From NCBI RefSeq assembly GCF_000732925.1, contig NZ_CP008953.1, forward strand, positions 2,852,001 to 2,916,000: DNA of 64,000 nucleotides, read 5' to 3'. Positions 1-10,806 of this stretch are shown one piece after another. The notes under the pieces were generated by a model. The model worked only from the letters and a program-made list of their open reading frames with translations. It did not search any database and had not been told where the DNA came from. A program made the position numbers and the translations under genes. The stretch's first letter is position 1. Each line of letters opens with the position of its first letter. This DNA comes from Amycolatopsis japonica (GTDB lineage: Bacteria > Actinomycetota > Actinomycetes > Mycobacteriales > Pseudonocardiaceae).

Positions 1-276
1 AAGCGGTTCCACTTCGGCGGCGATCCCCGGCGTCCGGTCAACCTGCACGTCCGCTCGCAGGAGACCCCGGCCTGGCGGCTCGCGCTGCTGTTCCCGGAAT
101 GGCTGCGACAGAACCCCGGCGAACGCGACGCCTATGCGGCCGTCAAGAACGCCATGGCCGCGAAGCACGCCGGCGACGGGACCGTCGAGCAGTACACCGA
201 CGAGAAGCAGGTCTGGGTCGACGCCGCCTTCGCACGCGCCGACGCCTGGGCGGAGTCGACCGGCTGGACCCCCTAG
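1..276 (+). CDS. coaE: Dephospho-CoA kinase, C-terminal GrpB-domain part (5' truncated)
   Basis: The open frame enters from the left edge and stops at the TAG at 274-276, giving the last 91 residues of a protein. They look like the end of a GrpB/UPF0157 domain (RRPVNLHVR, then WRLALLFPEWLR, then a helical KNAMAAKHAG segment and a YTDEKQVWV stretch). In actinobacteria this domain is commonly fused behind dephospho-CoA kinase, the last step of coenzyme A synthesis, and coaE stands just upstream of uvrB in mycobacteria. The kinase part lies outside the window, so the coaE name is inferred from the GrpB tail plus location. A free-standing GrpB protein is the alternative. Confidence 0.72.
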   Translation, partial: KRFHFGGDPRRPVNLHVRSQETPAWRLALLFPEWLRQNPGERDAYAAVKNAMAAKHAGDGTVEQYTDEKQVWVDAAFARADAWAESTGWTP

Positions 277-288
277 GCGCCGGCTCGG

Positions 289-1809
289 TCAGACCCGGAA
301 TTCCCGTAGCGCGGGCCAAGCCTCGGCCCAGGTCTCGGTGTGACCGGTGACCAGCCAGATCGGCATCCCGCGGCTCACGTTGCGCACACCGGTCGCGTTG
401 TCCACGCGCGAGACGATCCGGGCGGCGGTGAAGGACCGGAGCAGCCGCGCCGGATCCGGCCCGACGAACAGGACGCTGTCCGCGGTCTCGGGTGGATGCC
501 CGAAGTACCAGAACCCGCGGCTCGGGCTGTACACGGCGGGCAGCCCGTAGTCGGCGCCGTACCGGTCCAGCGCTCCGGCCTGCCAGTAGCCTGCCGTGAC
601 GAGGGTGGTGCGCTCCCGCTGTTCCGGCGGGAGCCGGTGGTAGGCGTCGGCGACCGAACGGGCGAGGTCCGGCCAGCCGATCTCCTCCAGCGCGTACGCC
701 GGACGCGGTACATCCCGCCCTTCCGCGAGCCAGGCGGACGGCCACACCGGCAGCGCGTACGGGAGGGTGTACAACGCGGAAAGCAGGAACACCGGCCAGG
801 TCGGGATCCAGCGGAACCACAGCGACGGCTTCAACTGTCCGAAGTGGACTGCCGCACCCGCCCACAGGACGCCGAACATACCCGCCGCGTAGTAGTACCG
901 GCCGTTGGACAGGATGAAGAGCGCGATCACGCCGACGGCCGTCCAGCCGAGGAACCGGTAGGGGCGCAGCCTGGACGAGAACAGCAGGACGCAGAGTCCA
1001 TAGAGGACACCGACGACACCGATGCCGAGCCCGGCCCCGGTCAGCAGGGCGGGCAGGAACCCGGCACGCCCGCTCCAGCCGCCGGTGGTCTCGTGCGCGA
1101 TGACGTCACCCATCTCCAGCTGCGGCCAGCCGTTCGCGGCCTGCCACCAGAGCGTCGGCACCATCGACAGCGCGGCGATCCCCGCGCCTGCCCAGAGTTT
1201 GGGCCTGCGCAAGAGATCTCGCGGCCCGAAGAGCAGGATCGCGATCCCGGCGGCGACCCAGAACGTCGCGATGAGGAGCTTGACGTTCAGCGCGACGGCG
1301 GTCGCCACGCCCAGCCACAGCAACAGGTTGTCGTCACGCTTCCGCATCCACCGGACGAGCAGCCACGCGATGAGCGCCCACAGCGCCGGGTCGATCGTCG
1401 ACGTGGCCAGGTAGTGCCCGCTGCCGAGGAACTGCCCGCAGATCGCGTACGCCGCGGCGGCGCGGGTCTGCGCACGGCGGTCCCCGCCCATCTCGTAGGC
1501 GATGAGCCCGGTGAACACGACACCGGCGGCCGTCGCGAGGACGGCGGGCAGGCGGAACACGAAGACGTTGCCCGGCGCGAGCGTGTCCATCGCCAGCGCC
1601 AGGAACGGGAGCACCGGCGGCTGATCCGCGTAACCCCAGGCCAGCCGTTTGCCCGCGGAGAGGAAGTACAGTTCGTCGCCGAAGTAGCCGTAGCGCCACG
1701 CCGTCGCCAGCAGGACCGCCGCGGCCGCCGCGGCGAGCAGCCCCACCGGGAGCCGGGCGAACGCCGCACTGGACACGGTCGGTGTTTCGGCCGCGTGGGC
1801 GGCTTCCAT
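289..1809 (-). CDS. GT39/ArnT-like membrane glycosyltransferase (copy 1)
   Basis: A 506-aa polytopic membrane protein. The N-terminal half has the GT39/PMT_2 layout: a first membrane helix, then YGYFGDELYF with an acidic pair in the first external loop (the usual catalytic site of GT-C enzymes), then GYADQPP and about nine more hydrophobic segments. The C-terminal 170 residues form a soluble domain. Members move sugars from polyprenyl-phosphate donors to acceptors on the outer face of the membrane; donor and acceptor cannot be read here. The ATG is preceded by GAGGA five bases upstream. It is a clear paralogue of the next gene on the same strand, 90 bp away, so the two are a tandem duplication. 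Confidence 0.85.
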   Translation of the reverse strand: MEAAHAAETPTVSSAAFARLPVGLLAAAAAAVLLATAWRYGYFGDELYFLSAGKRLAWGYADQPPVLPFLALAMDTLAPGNVFVFRLPAVLATAAGVVFTGLIAYEMGGDRRAQTRAAAAYAICGQFLGSGHYLATSTIDPALWALIAWLLVRWMRKRDDNLLLWLGVATAVALNVKLLIATFWVAAGIAILLFGPRDLLRRPKLWAGAGIAALSMVPTLWWQAANGWPQLEMGDVIAHETTGGWSGRAGFLPALLTGAGLGIGVVGVLYGLCVLLFSSRLRPYRFLGWTAVGVIALFILSNGRYYYAAGMFGVLWAGAAVHFGQLKPSLWFRWIPTWPVFLLSALYTLPYALPVWPSAWLAEGRDVPRPAYALEEIGWPDLARSVADAYHRLPPEQRERTTLVTAGYWQAGALDRYGADYGLPAVYSPSRGFWYFGHPPETADSVLFVGPDPARLLRSFTAARIVSRVDNATGVRNVSRGMPIWLVTGHTETWAEAWPALREFRV

Positions 1810-1899
1810 CCATTCCTCGCAGATCCCTCGGGTGCCGGTCCTTTCGCACCTTACGTGCCGACGGCGTGGCGCGTCGGTCGTGAGAGGTCCGCTGGAGCA

Positions 1900-3414
1900 T
1901 CAGAACCCCCAGTCCGTGAGTTTCGGCCATACCGTGTCCCAGGCCCCGTTCCGGCCGGTGGCCAGCCAGATCTTCATGCCCTGACTCACGTTCGTGATCC
2001 CGGCCCGGTTGTCGAGCGCACCGACCTCACGGATCCGCGTGAAGTACGGCACAAGCCCCGAAGGGTCGTTCCCGACGAACAGGACGTCCCGTGCCGATTC
2101 CGGCGGACTCGGCAGCGTGGCGTAGCCGCGGTTGGGACTCGACGGCGACGGGAGCCCCAGCTCCGGTCCATAGTGGTCGATCGCGCTCGCCTGCCAGTAC
2201 TTCGCCGTCACGATCCCGGTCCGGGCCGGATCGGGTGCGGTCCGGTACGCCCGCGCCACCGACTCCGTGATCTCCCGCCAGCCGACCTCCTCGAGGGCGA
2301 AGACCGGCCGGGTCCACTCCGGGGCACTCGCCAGCTCCGACCTCGGGAGGATCGGGAGCGATTGCGGGATCGCGATCATCGCGGCCACGGCGTACACCGG
2401 CCAGGTGGCGAGCCAACGCCAGTACTTCGACGCCTGACCCGCTTCGATCTCCACCGCCGCGGCCGCGAACAGCGGGGCGAACATCCCCGCCGCGTAGTAA
2501 TAGCGCCCGTTCGCGAGCACGAACAGGGCGAGGACGCCGAGCGCGGTCCAGCCGAGGAAACGGTACGGCCGCAGGCGTTCGGACCGCAGCAGCCGCCACA
2601 GGCCATAGCCGAGAAGGATCATCCCCACCGGAACCCCGGCGCTGAGCACCAGTGCCGGGACGAACGTGACCCGCCCGCCCCAACCCGCCGAGACCTCCTG
2701 GGAGATCGCCGCGCCCATGGTCAGTTGCGGCCATCCGTTCGCCGCCTGCCAGACGAGCGTCGGCGCGATCATCGCGGCGGCGATCACCGCGCCGAACCAC
2801 AGAGCCGGACGGCGGACGAGGTCACGGGGGCCGATCATCGCGGCGGCGATCAGCGCGACGACCCAGAAGCCCCCGATGAGGAACTTCGTGTTCAGCGCGA
2901 ATCCGGTGACCACCCCGCTCCAGAGCAGAAGCCCGTCCTCGCGGGTCCGCGTCCACCGGACGAGCAGCCACAGCAGGAGTGTCCACAGGAACGGGTCGAT
3001 CGTGCTGGTCGCCAGGTAATGCCCGCTGCCCAGCATCTGGAGGGACACCGCGAAGGTCGCCGCCGCGATCGTCTGCGCTTTGCGGCCACCGCCCAGTTCC
3101 CTGGCGATGAGCGCGGTCAGCACGACGCCGGCGACCATCGCCAGCATCGCCGGGATCCGCAGGACGAACGGCGAATCGGCGCCGAACCCGTCCATCAGCC
3201 GGGCCAGCAGCGGCAACAACGGCGGCTGGTCGGCATACCCCCAGTCCAGATGCCGACCGGCCGCCAGGAAGTACAACTCGTCGCCGAAATAGCCGTAGCG
3301 ACCGGCCGTCGCCGCGAGAACCGCCCCCATCGCCCCGGCGATCGCCAGCACCGGTGCCCTCGCGAACTTCGTGGTCTCCACGCGTTCTCGGAGCCCCTCG
3401 GTCTCGATGACCAC
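1900..3414 (-). CDS. GT39/ArnT-like membrane glycosyltransferase (copy 2)
   Basis: A 504-aa GT-C type membrane glycosyltransferase, collinear with its downstream neighbour: the same YGYFGDELYF loop, GYADQPP, SGHYLATSTIDP, WWQAANGWPQL-like and NGRYYYAAGMF blocks recur in the same order. It starts with GTG at 3414 behind a GAGGGGGC purine run. The C-terminal soluble part carries a conserved RGM-KIWLATG ending shared with copy 1. The role is presumably polyprenyl-phosphate-sugar dependent glycosylation of an envelope lipid, glycan or protein. In M. tuberculosis this region also holds a membrane mannosyltransferase (Rv1635c), but common ancestry is only a guess. Confidence 0.85.
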   Translation of the reverse strand: MVIETEGLRERVETTKFARAPVLAIAGAMGAVLAATAGRYGYFGDELYFLAAGRHLDWGYADQPPLLPLLARLMDGFGADSPFVLRIPAMLAMVAGVVLTALIARELGGGRKAQTIAAATFAVSLQMLGSGHYLATSTIDPFLWTLLLWLLVRWTRTREDGLLLWSGVVTGFALNTKFLIGGFWVVALIAAAMIGPRDLVRRPALWFGAVIAAAMIAPTLVWQAANGWPQLTMGAAISQEVSAGWGGRVTFVPALVLSAGVPVGMILLGYGLWRLLRSERLRPYRFLGWTALGVLALFVLANGRYYYAAGMFAPLFAAAAVEIEAGQASKYWRWLATWPVYAVAAMIAIPQSLPILPRSELASAPEWTRPVFALEEVGWREITESVARAYRTAPDPARTGIVTAKYWQASAIDHYGPELGLPSPSSPNRGYATLPSPPESARDVLFVGNDPSGLVPYFTRIREVGALDNRAGITNVSQGMKIWLATGRNGAWDTVWPKLTDWGF

Positions 3415-3552
3415 GGGTATCCGCCCCCTCTCGATCGGTTACTCCGTGATCGAGAGTTCCGCAAAGGCGCCCTTCCGGGTATCCATCAGGCGGTCGTGAT
3501 CCGCTCGTCCAAGGGATGAGTGAAGATCAATCGAACGATGGATGCCGGCCGC

Positions 3553-4068
3553 TCAGTGCCGTCGCCAGCCGAGTGTGATGTCCTTTGTGGACAGCCATCC
3601 GCGCAGGTCGTGTCCGTGGGTGGCCAGCCCGTCGACGGTCGTGTGACTGACATCGAGCGCGCGTTCGCCGTCGGCGGGGGAGAGCAGCCCGGCGGTGACC
3701 GCGGCGAGGAGTTCGTCGGTGTCGATCACCTGGACGGACTTCTTGTCCCGTAGCACGAGATCGAGATAGAGGTCGGTGGCCACCCAGACGCCGTCCTCGC
3801 GGCGGATGTCGACGACGTCGAGGTAGAAGTCCTGGTCGCGTTCGTGACCGGGGTTGAACCAGAAATCGGTGATCCGCAGGCCGAGATCCGGCAGCAGCCA
3901 GGACTCGAGGTAGTGGAACTGCGTCCGCCCCGGCGTCGGCCGCGCCATGTAGAGGCCGAAGGGCTCTTCGCGGTATTCGTCGACGTCCCTCACGACGCCC
4001 TTGGGGTCGGTGTTGGTCTTCGCGGCGGGGTCGAAGTACTCGACCTTCGGCGGATGCAGCGCGGTCAT
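3553..4068 (-). CDS. DUF402 family protein
   Basis: A 171-aa protein with the DUF402 core: the run YLDVVDIRREDGVWVATDLYLDLVL is the conserved strand-turn-strand of the family, preceded by a TDFWFNPG segment. DUF402 proteins include nucleoside-diphosphate phosphatases and FomD-like hydrolases, but several actinobacterial members are uncharacterised, so no reaction is assigned. The frame could be extended upstream to 4224, but that would overlap the divergent start of the next gene and add low-complexity sequence; the ATG at 4068 (MTALHPPKVEYF) fits the family better. A DUF402 gene also stands beside uvrB in mycobacteria. Confidence 0.8.
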   Translation of the reverse strand: MTALHPPKVEYFDPAAKTNTDPKGVVRDVDEYREEPFGLYMARPTPGRTQFHYLESWLLPDLGLRITDFWFNPGHERDQDFYLDVVDIRREDGVWVATDLYLDLVLRDKKSVQVIDTDELLAAVTAGLLSPADGERALDVSHTTVDGLATHGHDLRGWLSTKDITLGWRRH

Positions 4069-4210
4069 CCGCCCATCTTGGAAGGAGCCGACGCCCGCGA
4101 ACACCGCCCAACCGGGTGGACGATCACGGTTTCGCGGTTCCGGGGGAGTGGAGCCGCCTGGCCGGATAAGGTGCGCTGGTTCCGCCATAAGGGTGAGTGG
4201 GAGTCGACGT

Positions 4211-5539
4211 ATGTTCGGGATCATCAGGCCGTGCCGCCACCGGCTTTCCGCGGGTCTGCACGCGGACTGGCTCGCCCATCTCTGCGGTCTTTGCCTGGCG
4301 CTGCGCGACGAACACGGACATCTCGCCCGAATGGTGACGAACTATGACGGCTTGATCATCTCGGCGCTCGTCGAAGCGCAGTCACCCCGTGCGGAGGGGC
4401 GGCGCGACGCCGGCCCTTGCCCGCTTCGGGCGATGAAGGGGACGTCGGTCGCGAAGGGCGGCGGCGCCCAGCTCGCGGCGGCCGTCTCCTTGGTGTTGGC
4501 GTCGGCCAAGATCAGTGACCACGTCGAGGACCGCGATGGCGCCTTCGCGCGGCGTTCCGTCGCTCTCGCCGCGAGGCGGGTCGCGACGCGCTGGGCGGAC
4601 CAGGGGAGCCGCACAGGCATCCGGATCGGCTTCGACACGGCGGTCTTGACCGAGGCCGTCGACCGGCAGGGCGAGATCGAACGCGCCCTCCATCTGGGTG
4701 ATTCGGCCGTGCTCGCCACCGAACCGGCCGAACTGGCGACGGCGGCCGCGTTCGCGCACACCGCGGTCATCGCGGGCCGTCCGGAGAACGCCGCGCCGCT
4801 GGCCGAGGCCGGGCGCCTGTTCGGGAGGGCCGCTCACCTGCTCGACGCCGTCGAAGACCTCGCCGAGGACGAGGCCGCCGGCGCGTGGAACCCGCTGACG
4901 GCCACCGGCACCGGCCTCGCCGAAGCACGACGGCTGTGCGACGACGCCGTGCTCGGCGTCGAACTCGCCCTTCGCGAAGTGAAGTTCGACCAGCCGAAGC
5001 TGGTTCACGCCCTGCTGGTGCACGAACTGCGGCAGGCGGTGCGGCGGTCCTTCGGGCACAACCTCACCGGTCACGGGCACGGCCCTCAGCAGCCGCCGCC
5101 GGGCTGGATCGGACCCGGGCCCCGGCCGCAACAGCATCCCCACCAGCCGTATCAGCAGCAGCCCTATCCTCAGCCGCCTTATCCCCAGCAGCCCTACCCG
5201 CAGGGCGGGCACCAGGCGCCGCCACCGGGGCCGGTCCCGCCGCAGGGCGCGCCCGGTGGTGGAGGCCCGCCGCAGGAGCCGCCGAAGAAGGGCAAGCACG
5301 GGGGCAGCGGCCCGGTGGACGGTCAGGGCGGAGCCTGCTGGACGCCGAAGTTCCGGGTGCCGCCGCAACCGCGGGGCTTCTTCTTCGGCTGCACAGTGGC
5401 CACCTACATGTGCTGTTCGTGCCAGTTCTGCTGCCGCGACCCGTTCCCTGGCCCGTGGAGCGGGAAACCCCACGACGGCTGCGGCGGTGCCGACTGCTCC
5501 TGCTGCGAATGCTGCACGTGCTGCGATTGCTCCTGCTAG
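4211..5539 (+). CDS. DUF5685 protein with Pro/Gln/Tyr linker and cysteine-rich tail
   Basis: A 442-aa protein of unknown function. The start is set by MFGIIRPC at 4211, and the N-terminal part shows the family pattern with C8 and a CGLC motif, then NYDG. Residues to about 285 are helical and soluble. A linker of roughly 75 residues rich in Pro, Gln and Tyr follows (repeats of YPQ and PYPQQ). The final 70 residues contain 17 cysteines, nine of them in the last 15 residues ([15 protein letters not shown]). This suggests metal or iron-sulphur binding or a lipidated/disulphide tail, but nothing proves it. It stands 58 bp before uvrB on the same strand. Confidence 0.8.
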   Translation: MFGIIRPCRHRLSAGLHADWLAHLCGLCLALRDEHGHLARMVTNYDGLIISALVEAQSPRAEGRRDAGPCPLRAMKGTSVAKGGGAQLAAAVSLVLASAKISDHVEDRDGAFARRSVALAARRVATRWADQGSRTGIRIGFDTAVLTEAVDRQGEIERALHLGDSAVLATEPAELATAAAFAHTAVIAGRPENAAPLAEAGRLFGRAAHLLDAVEDLAEDEAAGAWNPLTATGTGLAEARRLCDDAVLGVELALREVKFDQPKLVHALLVHELRQAVRRSFGHNLTGHGHGPQQPPPGWIGPGPRPQQHPHQPYQQQPYPQPPYPQQPYPQGGHQAPPPGPVPPQGAPGGGGPPQEPPKKGKHGGSGPVDGQGGACWTPKFRVPPQPRGFFFGCTVATYMCCSCQFCCRDPFPGPWSGKPHDGCGGADCSCCECCTCCDCSC

Positions 5540-5561
5540 GAAGGCTCTGACCAGGGGATCG

Positions 5562-5597
5562 GTGAAACTGTCGGACCCTGCGCCTACTCTGGTTCCC
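5562..5597 (+). promoter_or_regulatory. Probable leaderless uvrB promoter
   Basis: A TACTCT box at 5585-5590 ends seven bases before the GTG start of uvrB, and no purine-rich ribosome site lies before that GTG. A weak -35-like GTGAAA stands 17 bp upstream of the box. This is the usual geometry of actinobacterial leaderless transcripts. No actinobacterial LexA box (TCGAAC-N4-GTTCGA) is visible nearby. Confidence 0.45.
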
Positions 5598-7754
<2,157 letters not shown>

Positions 7755-7831
7755 CCCCGCGTTTCGTCCTCTGAACGCGATCCTTGCGCGTGCAAGTACC
7801 GCATTCAGAGGACGAAACGCGTGCGGGGGTC
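7755..7831. terminator. Bidirectional terminator between uvrB and the S37 peptidase gene
   Basis: Perfect 18-bp inverted arms (7758-7775 and 7804-7821, CGCGTTTCGTCCTCTGAA and its complement) enclose a second small hairpin (CTTGC-GCGT-GCAAG, 7783-7796). A GACCCC/GGGGTC pair flanks the arms and touches both stop codons. The position between two convergent genes fits termination on both strands. Confidence 0.75.
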
Positions 7832-9239
7832 AGAGGCGACGGCGGTCGAGCATGGTCAGGTCGGCGTCGAAGTCCGGGAAACCGGCGGGCACAGAGCGCG
7901 TGCTGACGCCCGGTGAGACCGGGGGAAGACCGGCCCATCGCCGCACGGTGTTCGTCGCTTCGGCGGCCTGCTCCGGGGGAAGCTGCGAGATCCGGGCGCC
8001 GTGGTTGCCGCCCGGCACCGTGTAGCTGTAGGAGTCCTTCGTGCCGAAGCCGAGCTTGAACGGCTCGGCGCCCCACGGGTCGTTGCCGCCGTAGACGAAC
8101 ATCAGCCGCTTCCCCCGCGACTTCACCCAGAAGTCGATGTCCGGCATCGCGAGATGGTCGAACCGCGGGATGTCGACCGACTTCGGCACGAACGTCCGCG
8201 ACACGTTGGAGCCCGGGTAGCGGAGCAAATCCCGGAGATAGCCTTCGTAGGACTCGGGAGCGCCGAGCTGGTAGGCCGCCTGGAAGTAGTACGGGACGTA
8301 GATCTCGAGGTTCTGGTCGGAGTAGGTGTTGAGGCTCTCGACGCGTTCGAACCAGGCGTAGACCTCGGACGCCGGGGCTCCCGCCTTCGGGATCGTCGCG
8401 CAGTCCGACTGCCGCTGGTACTGCCAGAAGGCGAAGTAGGAGTCGATCACCGAGATCTCCAGTGACACATCGGCCGAGCCGACGGTCTTGAACGTGTAGC
8501 CGTTCTTGGCCGCGTCGGCGGCGGCGAGCGCCGCGAACTCGGAACGCCGGGTCAGCACGTCACGCTGGATCGCCTTCAGGGCCGAACGGCAGGCCGGATC
8601 GTTGCCGACGTTCGCCAGGAACCGGTTGTAGCGGTCGTGCTCGTTGATGACGTCGTTGGGCGCGACGTAAGGGATCGTCGCGTCGACGTCGTCCGGGAAA
8701 AACCTACGGAAGTAGGTCGCCGTCATACCGCCCTTGCTGCCGCCGGTCGCGAGCCACTTGCCCGGATAGAGCCGCTTGAACGCCTCGACGGCGCGGTGCT
8801 GATCGGCGGCGGCCTGCCAGATCGTCAGCTGCTTGCCCCAGTTCGGCTGCTCCGGCCGGGACGGTGTGAAGAAGCGGTATTCCATCGACAGCTGGTTGCC
8901 GTCGACGATCTGTGTCGGCTCCGAGCGGTTGGGCGATTGCGACACGTTGTACCCGCTCGTGTACACCACGGTCGGCGAGCGGAATTCCTTGTGCAGCAAC
9001 GTGAAACGCTGCTGGAAGGTGCCGCCCTCCGGCCTGCGGTGATCGACGGGCTGGGTATAGGTGAGTTTGAAGAACCGGTATCCGGTCGGCGCCGGGTTCT
9101 CCGAGACGACGGTAAGCCCGGGGATCCGCCCGAGCGCCTCCTTGATGTCCTCGGGTGCCGCCTGCGCGGCCGGGGTCAGCCCGGCCAATGCGAGAACGGT
9201 GATCGCCAGAACCGACCACGCGGCCGTGAGCTTCCGCAT
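7830..9239 (-). CDS. Secreted S37-family tripeptidyl aminopeptidase
   Basis: A 469-aa exported serine peptidase of the S37 type (Streptomyces PS-10 prolyl tri/tetrapeptidyl aminopeptidase group), which releases short peptides from the N-termini of extracellular proteins. Residues 1-27 form a signal peptide ending AQA. The mature part shows YTQPVDHRRP, VYTSGYN, the nucleophile in GGSKGG (S168), an acidic residue in FVYGGNDPWGAEPF and a histidine in VPGGNHGARIS near the end. The start at 9239 (MRKLTAAW) is chosen because GGGGAGG lies six bases before it; an ATG five codons upstream would place that site inside the gene. It converges with uvrB. Confidence 0.88.
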   Translation of the reverse strand: MRKLTAAWSVLAITVLALAGLTPAAQAAPEDIKEALGRIPGLTVVSENPAPTGYRFFKLTYTQPVDHRRPEGGTFQQRFTLLHKEFRSPTVVYTSGYNVSQSPNRSEPTQIVDGNQLSMEYRFFTPSRPEQPNWGKQLTIWQAAADQHRAVEAFKRLYPGKWLATGGSKGGMTATYFRRFFPDDVDATIPYVAPNDVINEHDRYNRFLANVGNDPACRSALKAIQRDVLTRRSEFAALAAADAAKNGYTFKTVGSADVSLEISVIDSYFAFWQYQRQSDCATIPKAGAPASEVYAWFERVESLNTYSDQNLEIYVPYYFQAAYQLGAPESYEGYLRDLLRYPGSNVSRTFVPKSVDIPRFDHLAMPDIDFWVKSRGKRLMFVYGGNDPWGAEPFKLGFGTKDSYSYTVPGGNHGARISQLPPEQAAEATNTVRRWAGLPPVSPGVSTRSVPAGFPDFDADLTMLDRRRL

Positions 9240-9308
9240 CCATGCCCTCCCCATCGGGACCTGTTGAGCGGTCGGATACTCACAGAGTCACAGCCGGTGG
9301 GCAATCGC

Positions 9309-10082
9309 CTATCCGGTCGAGCCGCGCAGCACCCGGTCGACATAGGCCTTGATGGCCGCGCGGGCTTCGGGGGAGCTCCACAGTTCGAGGACGTGGGCGT
9401 CGTCGCCGGTGCGGTGTTCGGCGATCCGCTCGTGGAACGGCCGGTGCAGCTGCGCCTTCGTGTGCGCGTACGCGGCCGCCGGGATCTCGGCGAGTTTCCC
9501 GGCGACCTCCACCGCCCGCTCGACGACGTCCCCGGGCGCGGTCACCTCGTTCACCAGGCCGAGCCGGAGCGCGTCCGCCGGAAGGTGGGTCTCGCCGAGG
9601 AACGCGAGTTCGGCCAGGATGTCCGCGCCGAACCCGGACCGCAGGATCTCCAACGCCGCCAACGGGAACGGCACGCCGACGAGCAGCTCGGTGATCCCGA
9701 TCCGGCCGGGGCCGTCGGCGAGGACACGGCGGTCGCAGGCGGCGGCGAGTACCGCCCCGCCGGCGATCGCGTGTCCGTTGACGGCCGCGACCACCGGACC
9801 GGGGAAACCGAACACCGAGAGGAACGCGTCCGACAGCGCGGGCAGGAAGTCCTCGAGATAGCCCGTGCCGCCGTCGTGCACACGACGCAGGTCGACACCC
9901 GCGGAGAAGATGCCGCCGGTGCCGGTCAGCACGACACCGCGATAGCCGCCGAGCTGCACGTCTTCGAGCCGGAGGGTCAGTTCCTGGCAGAACTCCGTGT
10001 CGAGGGTGTTCGCCTTGCCGTGCTGCAGGGTGACGACGGCGATCCCGCCTTCGTCGTCCACGCGGATCGAGGAGGTGGCCAT
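9309..10082 (-). CDS. Enoyl-CoA hydratase/isomerase family protein
   Basis: A 257-aa crotonase-fold protein. The oxyanion-hole segments are visible as GGIFSAGVDL and GHAIAGGAVLAAACDRR, in the usual positions near residues 58 and 105. At the two positions where hydratases carry glutamates, the region after AIAGG reads GRIGITELLVGVPFP and keeps one glutamate, so hydratase, isomerase or hydrolase activity cannot be separated by eye. It probably acts on a short or medium acyl-CoA in fatty-acid or amino-acid breakdown. It stands alone between an exported peptidase and a small hypothetical gene on the same strand. Confidence 0.85.
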   Translation of the reverse strand: MATSSIRVDDEGGIAVVTLQHGKANTLDTEFCQELTLRLEDVQLGGYRGVVLTGTGGIFSAGVDLRRVHDGGTGYLEDFLPALSDAFLSVFGFPGPVVAAVNGHAIAGGAVLAAACDRRVLADGPGRIGITELLVGVPFPLAALEILRSGFGADILAELAFLGETHLPADALRLGLVNEVTAPGDVVERAVEVAGKLAEIPAAAYAHTKAQLHRPFHERIAEHRTGDDAHVLELWSSPEARAAIKAYVDRVLRGSTG

Positions 10083-10125
10083 GGGCCGACCGTACCCGAG
10101 CCCGCGGGGATCTACAGTGGACCGC

Positions 10126-10548
10126 TCAATCCTTGAGGCGCACGGTGACCGTCGGGCTGAAGGACCGTTTGCGGTTCCAGCCGGTCTCGGCGCCGATGCT
10201 GAGCTGGATGGCGCGGTCGGCCGGCGCCCAGTAGCCGGTGCGGACGAAGTAGGCGTCCATCGAGCACAGCCTGCTGCACGACTTGCGGTTGCAGATGGTC
10301 TCCCAGCCCCACTGCCTGCCGCTCTCCTCGACGCCGTTGCGCCGGACGAACAGATGCGGGTTGCCGATCTCGCGGCAGTAGGTGCTGCCCTCGGAGATGT
10401 AGAGGACCCCGTCGATCTTGTAGAACCGGTTGTTGTCGAGAAGTGTCACCTGGCCCGAGACGGCGAATCCGACCCGGCCGCCCTTGCCGGCGTTCATGGT
10501 CCAATCGAGAGAGAATTCTTGGACCGGAGTCTCGACTGACTGGGTCAT
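10126..10548 (-). CDS. Hypothetical 140-aa protein with cysteine motifs
   Basis: I do not recognise this family. The ATG at 10548 (MTQSVETPVQEF) gives 140 residues dominated by beta-strand-like stretches (GRVGFAVSGQVTLLDNNRFYKIDGVLYIS). Five cysteines occur (TYCREIG, ICNRKSCSRLC), which could form disulphides, but there is no signal peptide. The frame is open further upstream to 10689, though that part is lower in GC and shows no coding character. It has its own unit, separated from the ABC exporter genes by a strong terminator. Confidence 0.6.
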   Translation of the reverse strand: MTQSVETPVQEFSLDWTMNAGKGGRVGFAVSGQVTLLDNNRFYKIDGVLYISEGSTYCREIGNPHLFVRRNGVEESGRQWGWETICNRKSCSRLCSMDAYFVRTGYWAPADRAIQLSIGAETGWNRKRSFSPTVTVRLKD

Positions 10549-10733
10549 GGTGACGTCCCCGCTTTCTTCTCGCGTCGGCACCTTTGCACTGAAGATAAGG
10601 ATTTCCCGGAGGTCCCCGAAGATGAATGGGAACTTTTCACCCAATGAGTCGATGATCGGAAAACCGATGTTCTCATGCGCATGAAACACCGGTTACCGGC
10701 GCTAATGGGTGAAGGTCGCCACGGCCAGTGAAA

Positions 10734-10782
10734 ACCGGGGCCCACCAGGGAAGAGGATTTCGTCTTCCCGGTGGACCCCGGT
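10734..10782 (-). terminator. Rho-independent terminator of the ABC exporter operon
   Basis: On the minus strand a near-perfect stem (ACCGGGG-x-CCACC-GGGAAGA against its complement, one mismatch and one bulged A, eight-base loop) is followed by TTTT. It stands 25 bp after the permease stop codon. Confidence 0.75.
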
Positions 10783-10806
10783 CGTTTGTTCAGTGCGAAA
10801 ACGCTC

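Noticed and set aside
340..3519. A 1059-residue open frame on the plus strand, rich in Arg, Gly and Pro
   Set aside because: It is the shadow of the two GT39-like genes on the minus strand; the high-GC composition removes stop codons and the translation has no domain-like pattern.
5240..5300. Tandem nucleotide repeats rich in CCG/CAG in the DUF5685 gene
   Set aside because: They encode the Pro/Gln/Tyr linker; the units are irregular and not a DNA repeat in their own right.
5540..5597. A LexA (SOS) box before uvrB, and likewise before uvrA (50632-50708)
   Set aside because: I looked for TCGAAC-N4-GTTCGA or close variants and found none near either gene.
10549..10733. N-terminal extension of the 140-aa hypothetical gene to 10689
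   Set aside because: That part has lower third-position GC and reads as an intergenic region.
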